A DNA stretch of 30,635 nt, from IMG/VR virus record IMGVR_UViG_3300009418_000072, positions 1-30,635 of that record; one strand, 5' to 3'. The stretch is from a virus. The notes under the pieces were generated by a model, which was not told the DNA's origin, ran no database searches, and worked only from the letters and a program-made list of their open reading frames with translations. Position 1 is the first letter of the stretch. Each line of letters starts with the position of its first letter. Below, piece after piece: positions 1 through 9,209 of the stretch. Both the position numbers and the translations under genes were made by a program.

Positions 1-20
1 AAATTACATAATAACAAGTT

Positions 21-38
21 TATAAATCTATATAAAAT
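21..38 (+). promoter_or_regulatory. Candidate late promoter TATA boxes before the tail unit
   Basis: TATAAATC at 21-28 and TATAAAAT at 31-38 both resemble the T4 late consensus TATAAATA and precede the first gene of the tail run by 12-22 bases. T4-type late promoters need only this box and a gp55-type sigma factor, and a gp55-like gene is present in this window. AT-rich DNA gives chance matches, so the call is tentative. Confidence 0.35.
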
Positions 39-49
39 AAGGAGCTTTC

Positions 50-643
50 ATGAGTAATAGACAAATAACAGGACACCTTACGGTAACTAAGGTATATAAA
101 AATGGAATCAAAGAGACTATTTTTGATGATTCCAATGTTATTGTATCTGGAATGGGTGTAGGCTTGTCCTATCTTTTTGCTGGATCGGGGTCAACAACCA
201 TTACAGACTATCAATTAGATAGATTTCAGTTGGGGGTTTCGGGGAATCCTATTAGTTTAGATCCTTCTACCTTTGAACTTTCTGGTCCATTATCATCTAT
301 TGCAGAATACACGGATACTTCTGGTAGCCTATCTGCATTATCTGGAAAACAAGTAAAGACTGGAGTAGTTTCAACTTCTGTATTTGCGTTAATTCCTTTT
401 AGCCAAACTACTAGAGTAGATGAGAGCTCAGTAAAATTTACTATAACAATTGATGAGGACTCAGCTAATAATATCCTTAGAGATGCGACCGCTGCTTCTT
501 TAAATGAAATTGGATTATTTATGAAAAACCCAATAGGAACATTAACTGAGGATAGATCTTTCTTGGTTGCTTTTAGAACTTTTTCTAATATTGTAAAGTC
601 TAATGATTTTAGTCTTATTTTTGATTGGACATTAAATTTTTAA
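50..643 (+). CDS. Small beta-rich virion protein, probably baseplate or tail fibre associated
   Basis: The 197-residue protein starts at an ATG preceded by a good AAGGAG ribosome binding site at 39-44. It has no signal peptide or membrane segment and is rich in Ser, Thr and short hydrophobic stretches, as in beta-sandwich virion proteins. Its C-terminal part, with NEIGLFMKNP near residue 153 followed by a stretch ending in FSLIFDWTLNF, resembles the closing strands of many small phage tail proteins (NEIGLF ... VKTssFSLtFrWti-type endings). That resemblance is from memory and not tested. It is the first gene of a run of tail genes ending with a PAAR tip protein, which supports a baseplate or fibre role. 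The exact function is unknown. Confidence 0.6.
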   Translation: MSNRQITGHLTVTKVYKNGIKETIFDDSNVIVSGMGVGLSYLFAGSGSTTITDYQLDRFQLGVSGNPISLDPSTFELSGPLSSIAEYTDTSGSLSALSGKQVKTGVVSTSVFALIPFSQTTRVDESSVKFTITIDEDSANNILRDATAASLNEIGLFMKNPIGTLTEDRSFLVAFRTFSNIVKSNDFSLIFDWTLNF

Positions 644-646
644 GTT

Positions 647-3600
647 ATGCCTTTTTTACAAAACGATACTTACTGTAGCGGAGGAAGTGTACAGTTAGGA
701 AGCTTCTGGCAACCTACTGTATTCAAATTTGATACAAGCTCTTTCTATAACTGGGAGCAGGATAATGAGCCTATCTATGATTTAGAAGATAGAACAGGCT
801 ATCTTTGGGAGAAGGCGGGGTTTCCTGCATCCTCTTTAGAGAATACTGGCGTTACTTTAGTAGTTTCTGGCACAGCTTCTGGGGCTCCTGCCGCAGTACC
901 AACACATGGAAATATTTATACTAGTGTTTCTGCTGCTATAGAAGCTCTTCCTGATGTACTTAGGTTTCCAACAAAGATTGAGGTTGCTATTTATAGTTCA
1001 GATGTTAGTTCCGCTACCAATCCTAGGGGTACTTTGGGTAATCTTAATTTACAAAATATTAAGTTTGCAAATAATGGATGTTTAGAAATTGTTAATAGGG
1101 TATTCGCTCGTCCCCTGAGTCAGTCCATAGGGATAGATAATACTTTAATTAAAGCTATATCTACTAAAAATATTACACAGGTTTCATCTTTAGACACCAG
1201 CAATACGCTTGCTGATGCTTCTGCTGTGAGTGTATATAGGTCTATTTATGACATGGCAAAGTGGAATACTATGAACAGAGTATTCCTTCAAAAGCCAGAA
1301 TTTAACGGCACTACTGCACAAACAAATATTCTTTCCGTTGGGGTAGATCATACTGCTCTGATTAGTAGTGCAGAAAATACTTTTAATATTACACCTTATG
1401 GTTCGGTAAATGATGGAACTGTTGGAGCTTACGATGTTTCTGTTACTCATACTGTTAGTGCACTTGAAATTTCTAGAGATAATCCTGTAGTAGACCAACA
1501 CGCTATTGGTTTAATGTATGGAAACTTTTTAGATAAGATTAAAGTTGAAAACTGTAATGGTCCTATTTATATTAGAAACTTTTGTGTAGATGGAGGAGAT
1601 GATAACGGTGCTGCTAGTGCTATACATACTAAAGAAATCGGAATAGAGATCAATAATTCTAATGTTGTTCTTGAAAACTGTGCGGCTATGCGCTGTAATA
1701 AGGCAGGCATTGAACTTAATAATTCTAAAGTTATTCTAAATAGAGGAGTTGTAGCCTATAGAAACTATGAATTTTCTGGGGCAAGTACTTCTGCCAGAAA
1801 TATTAATAACGATACCCCAGGACTTAGGGCAAATAATAGCTATGTAATTGTAAGCTCTACTGATGAGAAAAATACCGTCCAAGGTAGAGACACTATTCTA
1901 TCTTTTTCTCAAAATGCAATCGGTATAGAACTTAATAACTCTGTACTTACAGGAGGACTTAATAGAGGGGTAGATTCTAGCGGAGGACTTCCTGTATTTA
2001 GTGTAAATAGCACCAATTCAAATAACAAGATGCTTTATCTCCAAGCCTTTAATAATACTAAGGCTGGGATTGTTGCAAATAATTCTCTTATTGATGTAAA
2101 AGCTAGACTTTCTATATTCCAAAATCTAGAAGGCTGTATTTTAATTAACTCTTGTGCTAAATTAAGAGAAGCAAAGATTGAAATAAATCAAAATATTGGA
2201 TTATCTTTACATAATTCTAAGGTTAGATATAACTCTGATTTGTGGCCTGCTTCAGGAACAAATAGCGCACTTGGAACTCAGCTATATTTTAATCTAAATG
2301 GACAACACCTTTCTTGCGAAAATTCAGAATTTCTTCCAACTCTTGCTGCTTCTGCAAATCATCACGGAAGTTTAGATACTAGTACACTTTTTGGAATGCC
2401 TAATCTTTATGGTCTTCTTCAATTTACTAAATCTCATGGAGGTGCAAAAAATGGAGCTGGTTCAAAGATTTCCCTTCCATCAATCTCACTTAAAAATAAT
2501 TCTAAAGCTGATTTCGTTCATTGTAGAATTGATACTGAAACTGGCGGTGGCTTTTCCATTCCAACTGGTGAAGCTGTTTTCGGTGCTGGAATATCCGTGG
2601 ATAATGGGTCTTCTGCTAAGTTCAATGGATCTAAAACAGGTACTACTATTTTACTTGGACCTGCTGGGGCTAAAAGAAATTTGGCTGGGATGTATGTGAA
2701 TAATAATTCTAATATATCTTTTGCTGGTCCTACAATTCTTGGGCAATGTGGAGTAAATGTATTAGCTGATAATAATTCCAAAGTATTATTTTCTCCTCAT
2801 ACAAACTTATTAGGAAATTATGATCCTAGTTCTTGGCAATTAAGTGATACAGGAAATCATACATCTGTCGAACTGCATTCTACTAGATCTTGTCTTGTAG
2901 CTGATCATGGTTCTAAGATTGCTATGGAGGATCTTGGAGATTACCATGAGCACTGGTCTGATGATATTCTACATACTTTAGTTAGTGGTGCAGCAGGAGC
3001 AGAGCTAGGGGACTATAATGCAAAGAATCCTACTGGATTGTCTAGCATAACTACTAGTGGCTATGTACAATTTTATCCAAACCCCCAACAGCAAAACAGC
3101 AACTTTGATGATGCTGTTGATGGAAATTCAACGCATACACTAGGAACAGTAGCGAATACTGCAACTTACTTAGTAAATCCTGAAACAGGAACCACTGCAA
3201 ATCATTCAACCTATTCACTAGGAGGAACTTGTGTCCGCGCTTTAAGAGGGAGTGAAGTAAAAGTAAAAAATGTTCATTTCCCTGCTGGATGGTTAAATCC
3301 CTCTGGTATCGTTTATGATGTGAGTGACCTTTGTAGTAGACTATACATTTGGAATATTGCTGATGATTCTGAATTAAACGCTTCATACTGCTCTGTTAGT
3401 GCGTCTTGGCCCGCCAGCGCGGTTTATCACGGACCTAGTTCTGTATATTCTAGCGGAACTTATCTTATAGCAAGTGGAGCACCTAGCTCCACCCCAGACA
3501 CCTCTTCTTTAAGTATTTTAGATTCTTTCGGCAATGGGACTAGCGGTTTGGGAAATAACACTTATGGAAAAAGTACTTTTGATAATAGAGGACCGTTTAG

Positions 3601-4102
3601 GCTTTACTTCTCACCAATGGGGCCAGCAAAATGGCTTGGTTATGCTTCTGGAACAGCGTCTGTTAATGTTATTCATGGTGCTCCTTATCAAGTTTTAGCT
3701 CAAGGATATAATCCTTCTGGAGATTGTAGTTCTACGGTATCGGGAGTTGATTGGTCTGGTACAGGAGAAATTTATCAGGAACTATTCCCTGGATTAAAGG
3801 CAGGTGGTGGAGTTGTTCTTAATATTGCTAATTATTTGAGCGATAATGCTGCTAGTAGTTTCTTTTATGGATCTGAAATGACCGATAAATCCACTAGAAA
3901 TAGGGTTAGGTTAGATGATTCTGCTATGAATGTTTGGGCAAATGCTAAAAATGCCACATTAGGAACTTCAGGTAGAAATAAACTTGTTACTTACTATAGA
4001 GCTTTGATTGCTCCACAAGGAGAGGGTTTTGATGCTGACCAAATAGGACATGGATTAGGGTTCCTTTCTGCTAACGAGTTTGATTTAAATAGGAAAAATT
4101 AA
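647..4102 (+). CDS. Large beta-helix tail fibre or tailspike-like protein
   Basis: This 1151-residue protein begins 3 bases after the preceding stop, with no clear ribosome binding site, so translation is probably coupled. Residues 33-56 carry a Trp-Glu-x-Asp-Asn-x-Pro motif also found at the start of the next gene. From about residue 325 to 720 there are irregular repeats of 20-40 residues built on Asn-Asn-Ser turns (for example GIELNNSKVIL and AGIVANNSLIDV), the pattern of a right-handed parallel beta-helix of the pectin-lyase type. Such folds are common in phage tailspikes and fibres. The remaining C-terminal part is Gly/Ser/Asn rich. No catalytic residues for polysaccharide cleavage could be assigned. 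It is likely a host-contacting or baseplate-attached fibre; depolymerase activity is possible but unsupported. Confidence 0.7.
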   Translation: MPFLQNDTYCSGGSVQLGSFWQPTVFKFDTSSFYNWEQDNEPIYDLEDRTGYLWEKAGFPASSLENTGVTLVVSGTASGAPAAVPTHGNIYTSVSAAIEALPDVLRFPTKIEVAIYSSDVSSATNPRGTLGNLNLQNIKFANNGCLEIVNRVFARPLSQSIGIDNTLIKAISTKNITQVSSLDTSNTLADASAVSVYRSIYDMAKWNTMNRVFLQKPEFNGTTAQTNILSVGVDHTALISSAENTFNITPYGSVNDGTVGAYDVSVTHTVSALEISRDNPVVDQHAIGLMYGNFLDKIKVENCNGPIYIRNFCVDGGDDNGAASAIHTKEIGIEINNSNVVLENCAAMRCNKAGIELNNSKVILNRGVVAYRNYEFSGASTSARNINNDTPGLRANNSYVIVSSTDEKNTVQGRDTILSFSQNAIGIELNNSVLTGGLNRGVDSSGGLPVFSVNSTNSNNKMLYLQAFNNTKAGIVANNSLIDVKARLSIFQNLEGCILINSCAKLREAKIEINQNIGLSLHNSKVRYNSDLWPASGTNSALGTQLYFNLNGQHLSCENSEFLPTLAASANHHGSLDTSTLFGMPNLYGLLQFTKSHGGAKNGAGSKISLPSISLKNNSKADFVHCRIDTETGGGFSIPTGEAVFGAGISVDNGSSAKFNGSKTGTTILLGPAGAKRNLAGMYVNNNSNISFAGPTILGQCGVNVLADNNSKVLFSPHTNLLGNYDPSSWQLSDTGNHTSVELHSTRSCLVADHGSKIAMEDLGDYHEHWSDDILHTLVSGAAGAELGDYNAKNPTGLSSITTSGYVQFYPNPQQQNSNFDDAVDGNSTHTLGTVANTATYLVNPETGTTANHSTYSLGGTCVRALRGSEVKVKNVHFPAGWLNPSGIVYDVSDLCSRLYIWNIADDSELNASYCSVSASWPASAVYHGPSSVYSSGTYLIASGAPSSTPDTSSLSILDSFGNGTSGLGNNTYGKSTFDNRGPFRLYFSPMGPAKWLGYASGTASVNVIHGAPYQVLAQGYNPSGDCSSTVSGVDWSGTGEIYQELFPGLKAGGGVVLNIANYLSDNAASSFFYGSEMTDKSTRNRVRLDDSAMNVWANAKNATLGTSGRNKLVTYYRALIAPQGEGFDADQIGHGLGFLSANEFDLNRKN

Positions 4103-4104
4103 AA

Positions 4105-6603
4105 ATGCCACACGATGTAACGCCAACTACTACTCATGTTTTTACGGACCCTGTTAGATATTTTAAATCTAATGATCCTTATTATTGGGAAGTTGATAAT
4201 ATTCCACTAAAACAGCTTCAAGAAAACTGTCTATACTTAAAAGATGCTCTAACTCCTGGCATATCGTCTACAATCCATCCTAATGGGATTAAAGGAGAAG
4301 TTGACCGTACTGATTTGGGAGAGTTAAGACCTCACTTCCTAGGAAATGATAGAAAGCTTAATGTTCATCCTGGCAGGTATATGGCTAGAGTTAATGATGC
4401 TTATAAAAAGCAAAGACTTCAAGAACTTCGCTGGATTAAAGATGGTTCTGGGAAATATATAAGCGATGCTTTACAAACCTCTGGGGCTATTTCTACTATC
4501 TTAGATGGTGCGTTAAAAGGTACAAGTGTATTTAATTTTAATGGTCTTGATGATAGAATTAGGGTTTGGGCTCAACTTGATCCTCTTAATGCCCAGGCAA
4601 GTATTGCTACTTCTGGCTCTGGTAGAGCAGGATCTTCTCCTCCTACTTCTCTAGGAAGCTCTTTGTATCCTAAAGCTTGGCCTTTACTTTTTAGTGTTCC
4701 GTTTAATGATAATTTTAATTTAGGAGGAGTAATTTCCTATATTAATTTTAATTTTATTCAAGAACTATCAATGAACTTAATTCGTCATTGGAGGGGGGTA
4801 GCGAGAACTGCTGTAGTGGATATTCCTAATACCCTAACTGTAGATATCCCAGACTTTGATGCTAACGATTTCTTTTACATTGCTGAAGATGGAACTAAAA
4901 CATACCCTACTGCTCCTGCTTTTAGAATTGATATGGTTTTTGTTTATACAAAGCCTGTAGATGATGATAGTACTACGATTAATACTTTCGATTCTGGAGG
5001 GAATCCAACAACCATAACTGCACCAACTTTAGGTATAGTTAAGGGAGCAGGATTGGGTGCTAACTTTAGTTCTGGAGGTAGCAAAAGATCTCTTGATGTT
5101 GCTGGGCTTGACGATGATGCTCCTTTACAAGATACCGCAGGCAATACTTTAATGGCAGCTAATGTAAAAGATGCTGATAGCACTACAAACGGTTTCCTAG
5201 CAGGACCATTTACTAATAGCGAAGTACATGGATCTTTTCCTTCTCCAGAGGATTTAATGAATTTATCTCCAAACTTAATGGAGAATTTAGAGAGTACGGA
5301 TCTTCAACTTATTGGACAAAGTATACTTCCTATTTGCTATGTTTTAGTTCCCAGCACTGGAACTATAAACGCAGCTTCTCAGGTAGTTTTAACAAATGCT
5401 AATCTTTTAGATATTCGTCCATTCCTTCGTACAGCAGAACTTGCTTTCAATGAAAGAGCAGGAATCGCAGCCGCAGTCCCTCAACTGTCTTTTGCAAATC
5501 CTGCTGTAGGAGAGATTCAATTAAAGGATGAAGTTCAAAGAGTTCATGATAAACTCAACGCCGATATAACTACCGCTATTACTGGGGATATCGCTACTAA
5601 CCCTAGAAGTATTGCAAAAGGTATTATTTGGGGAGGACTATTGTATGGACCAGAAGGTGCATTGTTTAAATTAAAGCAAGGAACTGGAGACATTGCAAGC
5701 TGTTTCGAAGGAGGGGTTGAATCAGGAGGACCATCAGAAGCGTTAAAGCAGATTATTGGTTTAGAGTTTGCTGATGCAAACTGTTCAATGCAGATTCCTG
5801 TTTTTCCTAGTTGGGATTTTCCAAAGTGGGCAGAAACTAAAGCTGATCGAGGTAAGTTTGCTCCAGACTGGATTCATGAAAGATATATGGGAGCTTATAA
5901 AAATACATGGACATCTGCATCTTTAGGATTTTATGGAATTACTAGAGATGCTGTTTTCGGGGGATCTAATTCAGATATTGGATTTACTCACGGAGGTTTT
6001 GGGCCAGGGGCGCGGCCTTTAGTTATAAGGTATTGTAGAAAAGAGATTACTATTACGGATATCCCAGATCATATTAGAGATATTCAAATTTTAACAAATT
6101 ATGTTAATTGTCTACCAATTTCAGAAGAAGGAGGGGATGATCAAAGTGATGCTGAAGACAAGCAGGCGTTTCAGCATATGCGAGGAGTTAGTACTAGTAA
6201 ATCTCAAATTTTTGAAAGACAGCTAAATCCTAATTTATCTACAAATTCAAGATCTTGTAATATTAGGATTACTTCTTACTTCCCAGGAGTAGGAATGAGA
6301 GAGGGTGTTGGTACTGCTGCGGTCACATCTCGTAGGGCTAATCCATCGGATTTCTTAGCTCATATTGCTTTTAGTGGAGATATATCCCCTGGTGATCCCG
6401 ATGTTGGTGCTAATGTTGGGCTTTGTATGTATCCAACAGTAGAGTTTGATATTGTTGGATATCCTGAATCTAGTGTTAATCCAGATCAAAATAATTATGG
6501 AATTTCTATAGCAAATAAAACAATTACTGAACTTGATCCTAATAACTTTTCTATTGCTGCTGAAAATACCCAGGACATACATTCTCAACTAAAAGCTAGA
6601 TAA
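4105..6603 (+). CDS. Large tail or baseplate structural protein with WExDNxP N-terminal module
   Basis: The 832-residue protein starts two bases after the beta-helix gene, with AGGAAAAATT as a ribosome binding site. Residues 26-48 contain a Tyr-Trp-Glu-x-Asp-Asn-x-Pro-Leu segment followed by a Leu/Tyr-rich helix, matching residues 33-56 of the preceding gene product. This looks like a shared docking module. The rest is soluble, mixed alpha/beta, without membrane segments. The segment near residue 650 (RYCRKEITITDIPDHIRD) looks like a structured beta-rich domain. The gene overlaps the next one by a TAATG stop-start. Position among tail genes suggests a baseplate or fibre-connector protein. The family beyond the N-terminal motif was not recognised. 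Confidence 0.6.
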   Translation: MPHDVTPTTTHVFTDPVRYFKSNDPYYWEVDNIPLKQLQENCLYLKDALTPGISSTIHPNGIKGEVDRTDLGELRPHFLGNDRKLNVHPGRYMARVNDAYKKQRLQELRWIKDGSGKYISDALQTSGAISTILDGALKGTSVFNFNGLDDRIRVWAQLDPLNAQASIATSGSGRAGSSPPTSLGSSLYPKAWPLLFSVPFNDNFNLGGVISYINFNFIQELSMNLIRHWRGVARTAVVDIPNTLTVDIPDFDANDFFYIAEDGTKTYPTAPAFRIDMVFVYTKPVDDDSTTINTFDSGGNPTTITAPTLGIVKGAGLGANFSSGGSKRSLDVAGLDDDAPLQDTAGNTLMAANVKDADSTTNGFLAGPFTNSEVHGSFPSPEDLMNLSPNLMENLESTDLQLIGQSILPICYVLVPSTGTINAASQVVLTNANLLDIRPFLRTAELAFNERAGIAAAVPQLSFANPAVGEIQLKDEVQRVHDKLNADITTAITGDIATNPRSIAKGIIWGGLLYGPEGALFKLKQGTGDIASCFEGGVESGGPSEALKQIIGLEFADANCSMQIPVFPSWDFPKWAETKADRGKFAPDWIHERYMGAYKNTWTSASLGFYGITRDAVFGGSNSDIGFTHGGFGPGARPLVIRYCRKEITITDIPDHIRDIQILTNYVNCLPISEEGGDDQSDAEDKQAFQHMRGVSTSKSQIFERQLNPNLSTNSRSCNIRITSYFPGVGMREGVGTAAVTSRRANPSDFLAHIAFSGDISPGDPDVGANVGLCMYPTVEFDIVGYPESSVNPDQNNYGISIANKTITELDPNNFSIAAENTQDIHSQLKAR

Positions 6604-8807
6604 TGGCTATTGTTGATCCCAATACCTGTGGAGATTTTTTCCCTGGGTTTGGGCCTAGTCCTCCTCCTAGTATCCTGCCTCCTGATCTTGGAGGTGGTGG
6701 GACGGTTGACCCAATAGACCCCCCGCCCCATGATCCTGACGAGCCACAAGAGCCAGGATACCCAGGAGGCCCAGGAGGCCCAGGAGGCGTTGAAATACCC
6801 AACCCTCTTCTTACCAATGTTAGAAATATCCCTAAAGATGATCCTAGTACTTCCTTTTCCGCGCAGGGTACTGGGACGACCGCTTTTCAACCTAGGTATG
6901 ATGATAGGAATAGCTATTTAGCTAGAGATACAAACTTTGGAGTACCTGAAACAAATTTAGTAGGAGGAGCTACTTTTAAGTTTACTCCTAATGCTCCTTT
7001 CTCTAAAACCTTTATTAAAACAGTAAGTTCTCAGAAGATAACGGGAGATTCAGGAAACTTTAAATGGGATGAAGCTAATAACTACTTTAAGTCTGATCCT
7101 ACAGGTTTTTTTAGACCAGTATCTAATACTAGATTTTTAAATGTATTACATGGAATAATTCATGATAACTTTCAAACCGTTTTAAAAGAGCATGATTTAA
7201 GTAATACATTTACTCCATCAAGTTTAGATGATATTCCTAATCAAGCTATTATTTGGAGCATTAGACCTGATATTGTAGAAGATTTTCAAAAAGTTAGAGA
7301 TAGCTTAGGAAGACCTCTCAAACTATCAAATTTAGCAAATTCAATTCGTAATCTCCTTCTCTCTAATCGTTTATCTGACATTAATATAGAACATATTCAA
7401 AATTTAGTTACTAATTCTCAACCATTTGATTTAGATAAAAATAATCTATTAAAACTAAGACCAAATGAGTTAGAGATATTGTCTTATATTTTAGATAACT
7501 CTAGGTCTATTGATCCTAATAATGAAATTTATTCTGTAAATCAGAAATCTGTTTTAGAAACTTTTTGGCTTAGACCTACAGAAATATTTGAAAAAGTAAA
7601 AATTGAAACTGTAGATGGATCAAACGCTCTTATTTCTGTTTCTGATTCTGGGGAGGCTAGTGCTTTGTTATTTAATGGAAGTGCTGTAGTTTTAGAAGAG
7701 TTGAATGAGGATCATACTTTTAATATTACTTTATTTGATGGAACTAAAAAGAGAATTTCAACTGATAATAATATAAGTAATACAAAAGTTTTATCCAATT
7801 TTGATAAAGGATTACTGTTACACTGGCTAGGACAAAAAAATAATTTTACTCTAACCGCTTCTGGTCCTATAGGAGATGATGTAGAATTTACTTATGATCT
7901 TAGTTCTCCCCCTGGAGATGTGTATGTATTAAAATTAGATAGGAAAACAAGCTATTCTAAGGTTGACCAACAGGAATCCTCTTTGGTTGCTTCTGTTTCT
8001 GGCGAATACACCCTTGTTACAGACCCCTCATCTACTGTATTTAATGAGTTTATTAAGTACAGATCTTCTCCTTATCAGGTTTTTTATATAAGTAATCAAG
8101 ACCCAGTAACTGGTTATTTTGATAATTCTTCTACAAAAGTTACTCTTGAGTACAAAACTCCATCCTTAGCTGCCTTCTCTACAGTAAAAGGCGAGACTTC
8201 TCTTTCAACAAGTATTCCTATATACTTATTTATTATTACATCTGATAGGATTGATCGTATACCGTTTGTAGGGTATTCACAGCTAGTGGTTAACGAAGAG
8301 GATAATACGCTGATTAATAAAAGAAAATTAGTAATAACTCCTTCTCTAGATAAAGGATCTTTTAGCCCTGGGCTATCCACTCCTTTGAAATTTAATTTTT
8401 CTCAAAATATAGGAAATAGTACTGATATTCATGGAAATAATAATTCTCAAGCGGTGGAGTTTAGTTTTAATTCTAGTTCTAACTTACTTGCGAATTCTAC
8501 AAACTACGGAGGTACTAAGCCCACAACAAGAGATGAGTTTGGTGTTAGAACTTTTAATTTAGTTGTAAGTGGACTTGTTAATAATTTTGAACTTGTAGAT
8601 AAAGATTTTACGCATAAAGATGTGTTCTCCAGACTAGATAATACTTTATATTTTAATCTATTTAATACTGCAAAGAAGGATATCTTAGATGCAATCTTAG
8701 ATAAGTATGAAGTTTCTCTAACTAATGTCCCAATTAACTCATCAATAACTACAAAGATTGGACCAGAAATTACAGCAACAGTAATCCCCCCACCAACAGG
8801 AAGATAA
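6603..8807 (+). CDS. Tail structural protein with Pro/Gly-rich N-terminus
   Basis: The 734-residue protein starts inside the stop codon of the previous gene (TAATG), so it is translationally coupled. Residues about 15-70 are rich in Pro and Gly and include three Pro-Gly-Gly triplets in a row, a very short collagen-like stretch encoded by a 9-base tandem repeat. The remainder is hydrophilic with many Asn, Ser and Asp. A helical middle region (about residues 190-310) is followed by beta-rich repeats, and the end is again Pro-rich. The low-complexity start may be a flexible linker that anchors the protein in the baseplate. The family was not recognised; a tail role is inferred from its place between fibre-like genes and the PAAR protein. 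Confidence 0.55.
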   Translation: MAIVDPNTCGDFFPGFGPSPPPSILPPDLGGGGTVDPIDPPPHDPDEPQEPGYPGGPGGPGGVEIPNPLLTNVRNIPKDDPSTSFSAQGTGTTAFQPRYDDRNSYLARDTNFGVPETNLVGGATFKFTPNAPFSKTFIKTVSSQKITGDSGNFKWDEANNYFKSDPTGFFRPVSNTRFLNVLHGIIHDNFQTVLKEHDLSNTFTPSSLDDIPNQAIIWSIRPDIVEDFQKVRDSLGRPLKLSNLANSIRNLLLSNRLSDINIEHIQNLVTNSQPFDLDKNNLLKLRPNELEILSYILDNSRSIDPNNEIYSVNQKSVLETFWLRPTEIFEKVKIETVDGSNALISVSDSGEASALLFNGSAVVLEELNEDHTFNITLFDGTKKRISTDNNISNTKVLSNFDKGLLLHWLGQKNNFTLTASGPIGDDVEFTYDLSSPPGDVYVLKLDRKTSYSKVDQQESSLVASVSGEYTLVTDPSSTVFNEFIKYRSSPYQVFYISNQDPVTGYFDNSSTKVTLEYKTPSLAAFSTVKGETSLSTSIPIYLFIITSDRIDRIPFVGYSQLVVNEEDNTLINKRKLVITPSLDKGSFSPGLSTPLKFNFSQNIGNSTDIHGNNNSQAVEFSFNSSSNLLANSTNYGGTKPTTRDEFGVRTFNLVVSGLVNNFELVDKDFTHKDVFSRLDNTLYFNLFNTAKKDILDAILDKYEVSLTNVPINSSITTKIGPEITATVIPPPTGR
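6761..6787 (+). repeat. Three perfect tandem copies of CCCAGGAGG
   Basis: Three direct 9-base copies lie back to back within the coding sequence of the 734-residue tail protein and encode Pro-Gly-Gly triplets. The stretch is much more GC-rich than its surroundings. It could expand or contract by slippage without changing frame. Confidence 0.9.
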
Positions 8808-8808
8808 T

Positions 8809-9114
8809 ATGCCAGGAATAGTGAGAGCATTGACGGATAGTGATTTAGGACATGGAGGAACTTTTTCTCCTATAACTAAACCTTCGTCTACTGCTATAAA
8901 AACAAAAATTAATGGACAATCTCCCGTAAGGATTGGAGATAGCTATCCATCTCATACTTTAATTTCAGGAGAGGATGTTCATCCAATAAGGGCAGCAAGT
9001 ACGGGCAGTTCAAAGGTTAAAATAGAAGGATCCTTTGTTCATAGAGCAACAGATTCTATAAGTTGTGGTGATACTGCTGCGACTGGATCTGATGATGTGA
9101 TTGTAAATAGTTAA
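8809..9114 (+). CDS. PAAR-motif tail spike tip protein
   Basis: The 101-residue protein has the features of the PAAR family, which caps the central spike of contractile tails and type VI secretion systems (T4 gp5.4 is the phage example). Visible are the start MPGIVR, a GHGG segment, NGQSPVRIGD (the NGxPV.R.GD strand), His residues at SHTLI and DVHPI, an SSKVKIEG strand, a second R-x-x-D-S-I-S-C-G turn, and a final beta strand ending VIVNS. His and Cys residues at these points usually bind one metal ion near the tip. Full length is typical. The ribosome binding site AGGAAGATAAT precedes the start, which follows the previous stop by one base. It is the last gene of the tail unit. Confidence 0.85.
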   Translation: MPGIVRALTDSDLGHGGTFSPITKPSSTAIKTKINGQSPVRIGDSYPSHTLISGEDVHPIRAASTGSSKVKIEGSFVHRATDSISCGDTAATGSDDVIVNS

Positions 9115-9148
9115 AAACAAAAAATAAAAATAATTTACTTGTTTTTAG
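9111..9148. repeat. AT-rich inverted repeat after the PAAR gene
   Basis: TTAAAAACAA at 9111-9120 pairs with TTGTTTTTAG at 9139-9148 around an 18-base loop. It overlaps the stop codon of the PAAR gene. The stem is nearly all A-T and is not followed by a clean T run, so it is at best a weak terminator or a chance feature. Confidence 0.25.
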
Positions 9149-9150
9149 CT

Positions 9151-9158
9151 TATAACTA
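9151..9158 (+). promoter_or_regulatory. Candidate late promoter TATA box before the prohead unit
   Basis: TATAACTA lies in the only gap (9115-9209) between the tail and prohead units and differs from TATAAATA at one main position. Start-site prediction would place the transcript beginning near 9165, leaving a leader of about 45 bases before the ATG at 9210. Confidence 0.35.
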
Positions 9159-9209
9159 GATATGTATAGAGATAAAATATCTCCACTTTTATATAAAAAG
9201 GAAATTAAT

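Noticed and set aside
1190-1501. Minus-strand open frames within the tail genes (also 2518-2781, 3054-3386, 4944-5183, 8114-8380 and 8504-8830)
   Set aside because: They lie antisense to clear coding sequence, have unnatural composition, and lack ribosome binding sites or known motifs.
6585-6890. Minus-strand Gly/Pro/Trp-rich frames near 6590-6890
   Set aside because: They are mirror readings of the repeat-rich start of the 734-residue tail gene.
9111-9148. Intrinsic terminator between the tail and prohead units
   Set aside because: The stem is almost entirely A-T, the loop is 18 bases, and no T run follows. It is listed only as an inverted repeat.
9162-9209. N-terminal extension of the acidic core gene from ATG at 9162
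   Set aside because: No ribosome binding site precedes 9162, and a good one precedes 9210. The extension would also break the leader pattern shared with the other core proteins.
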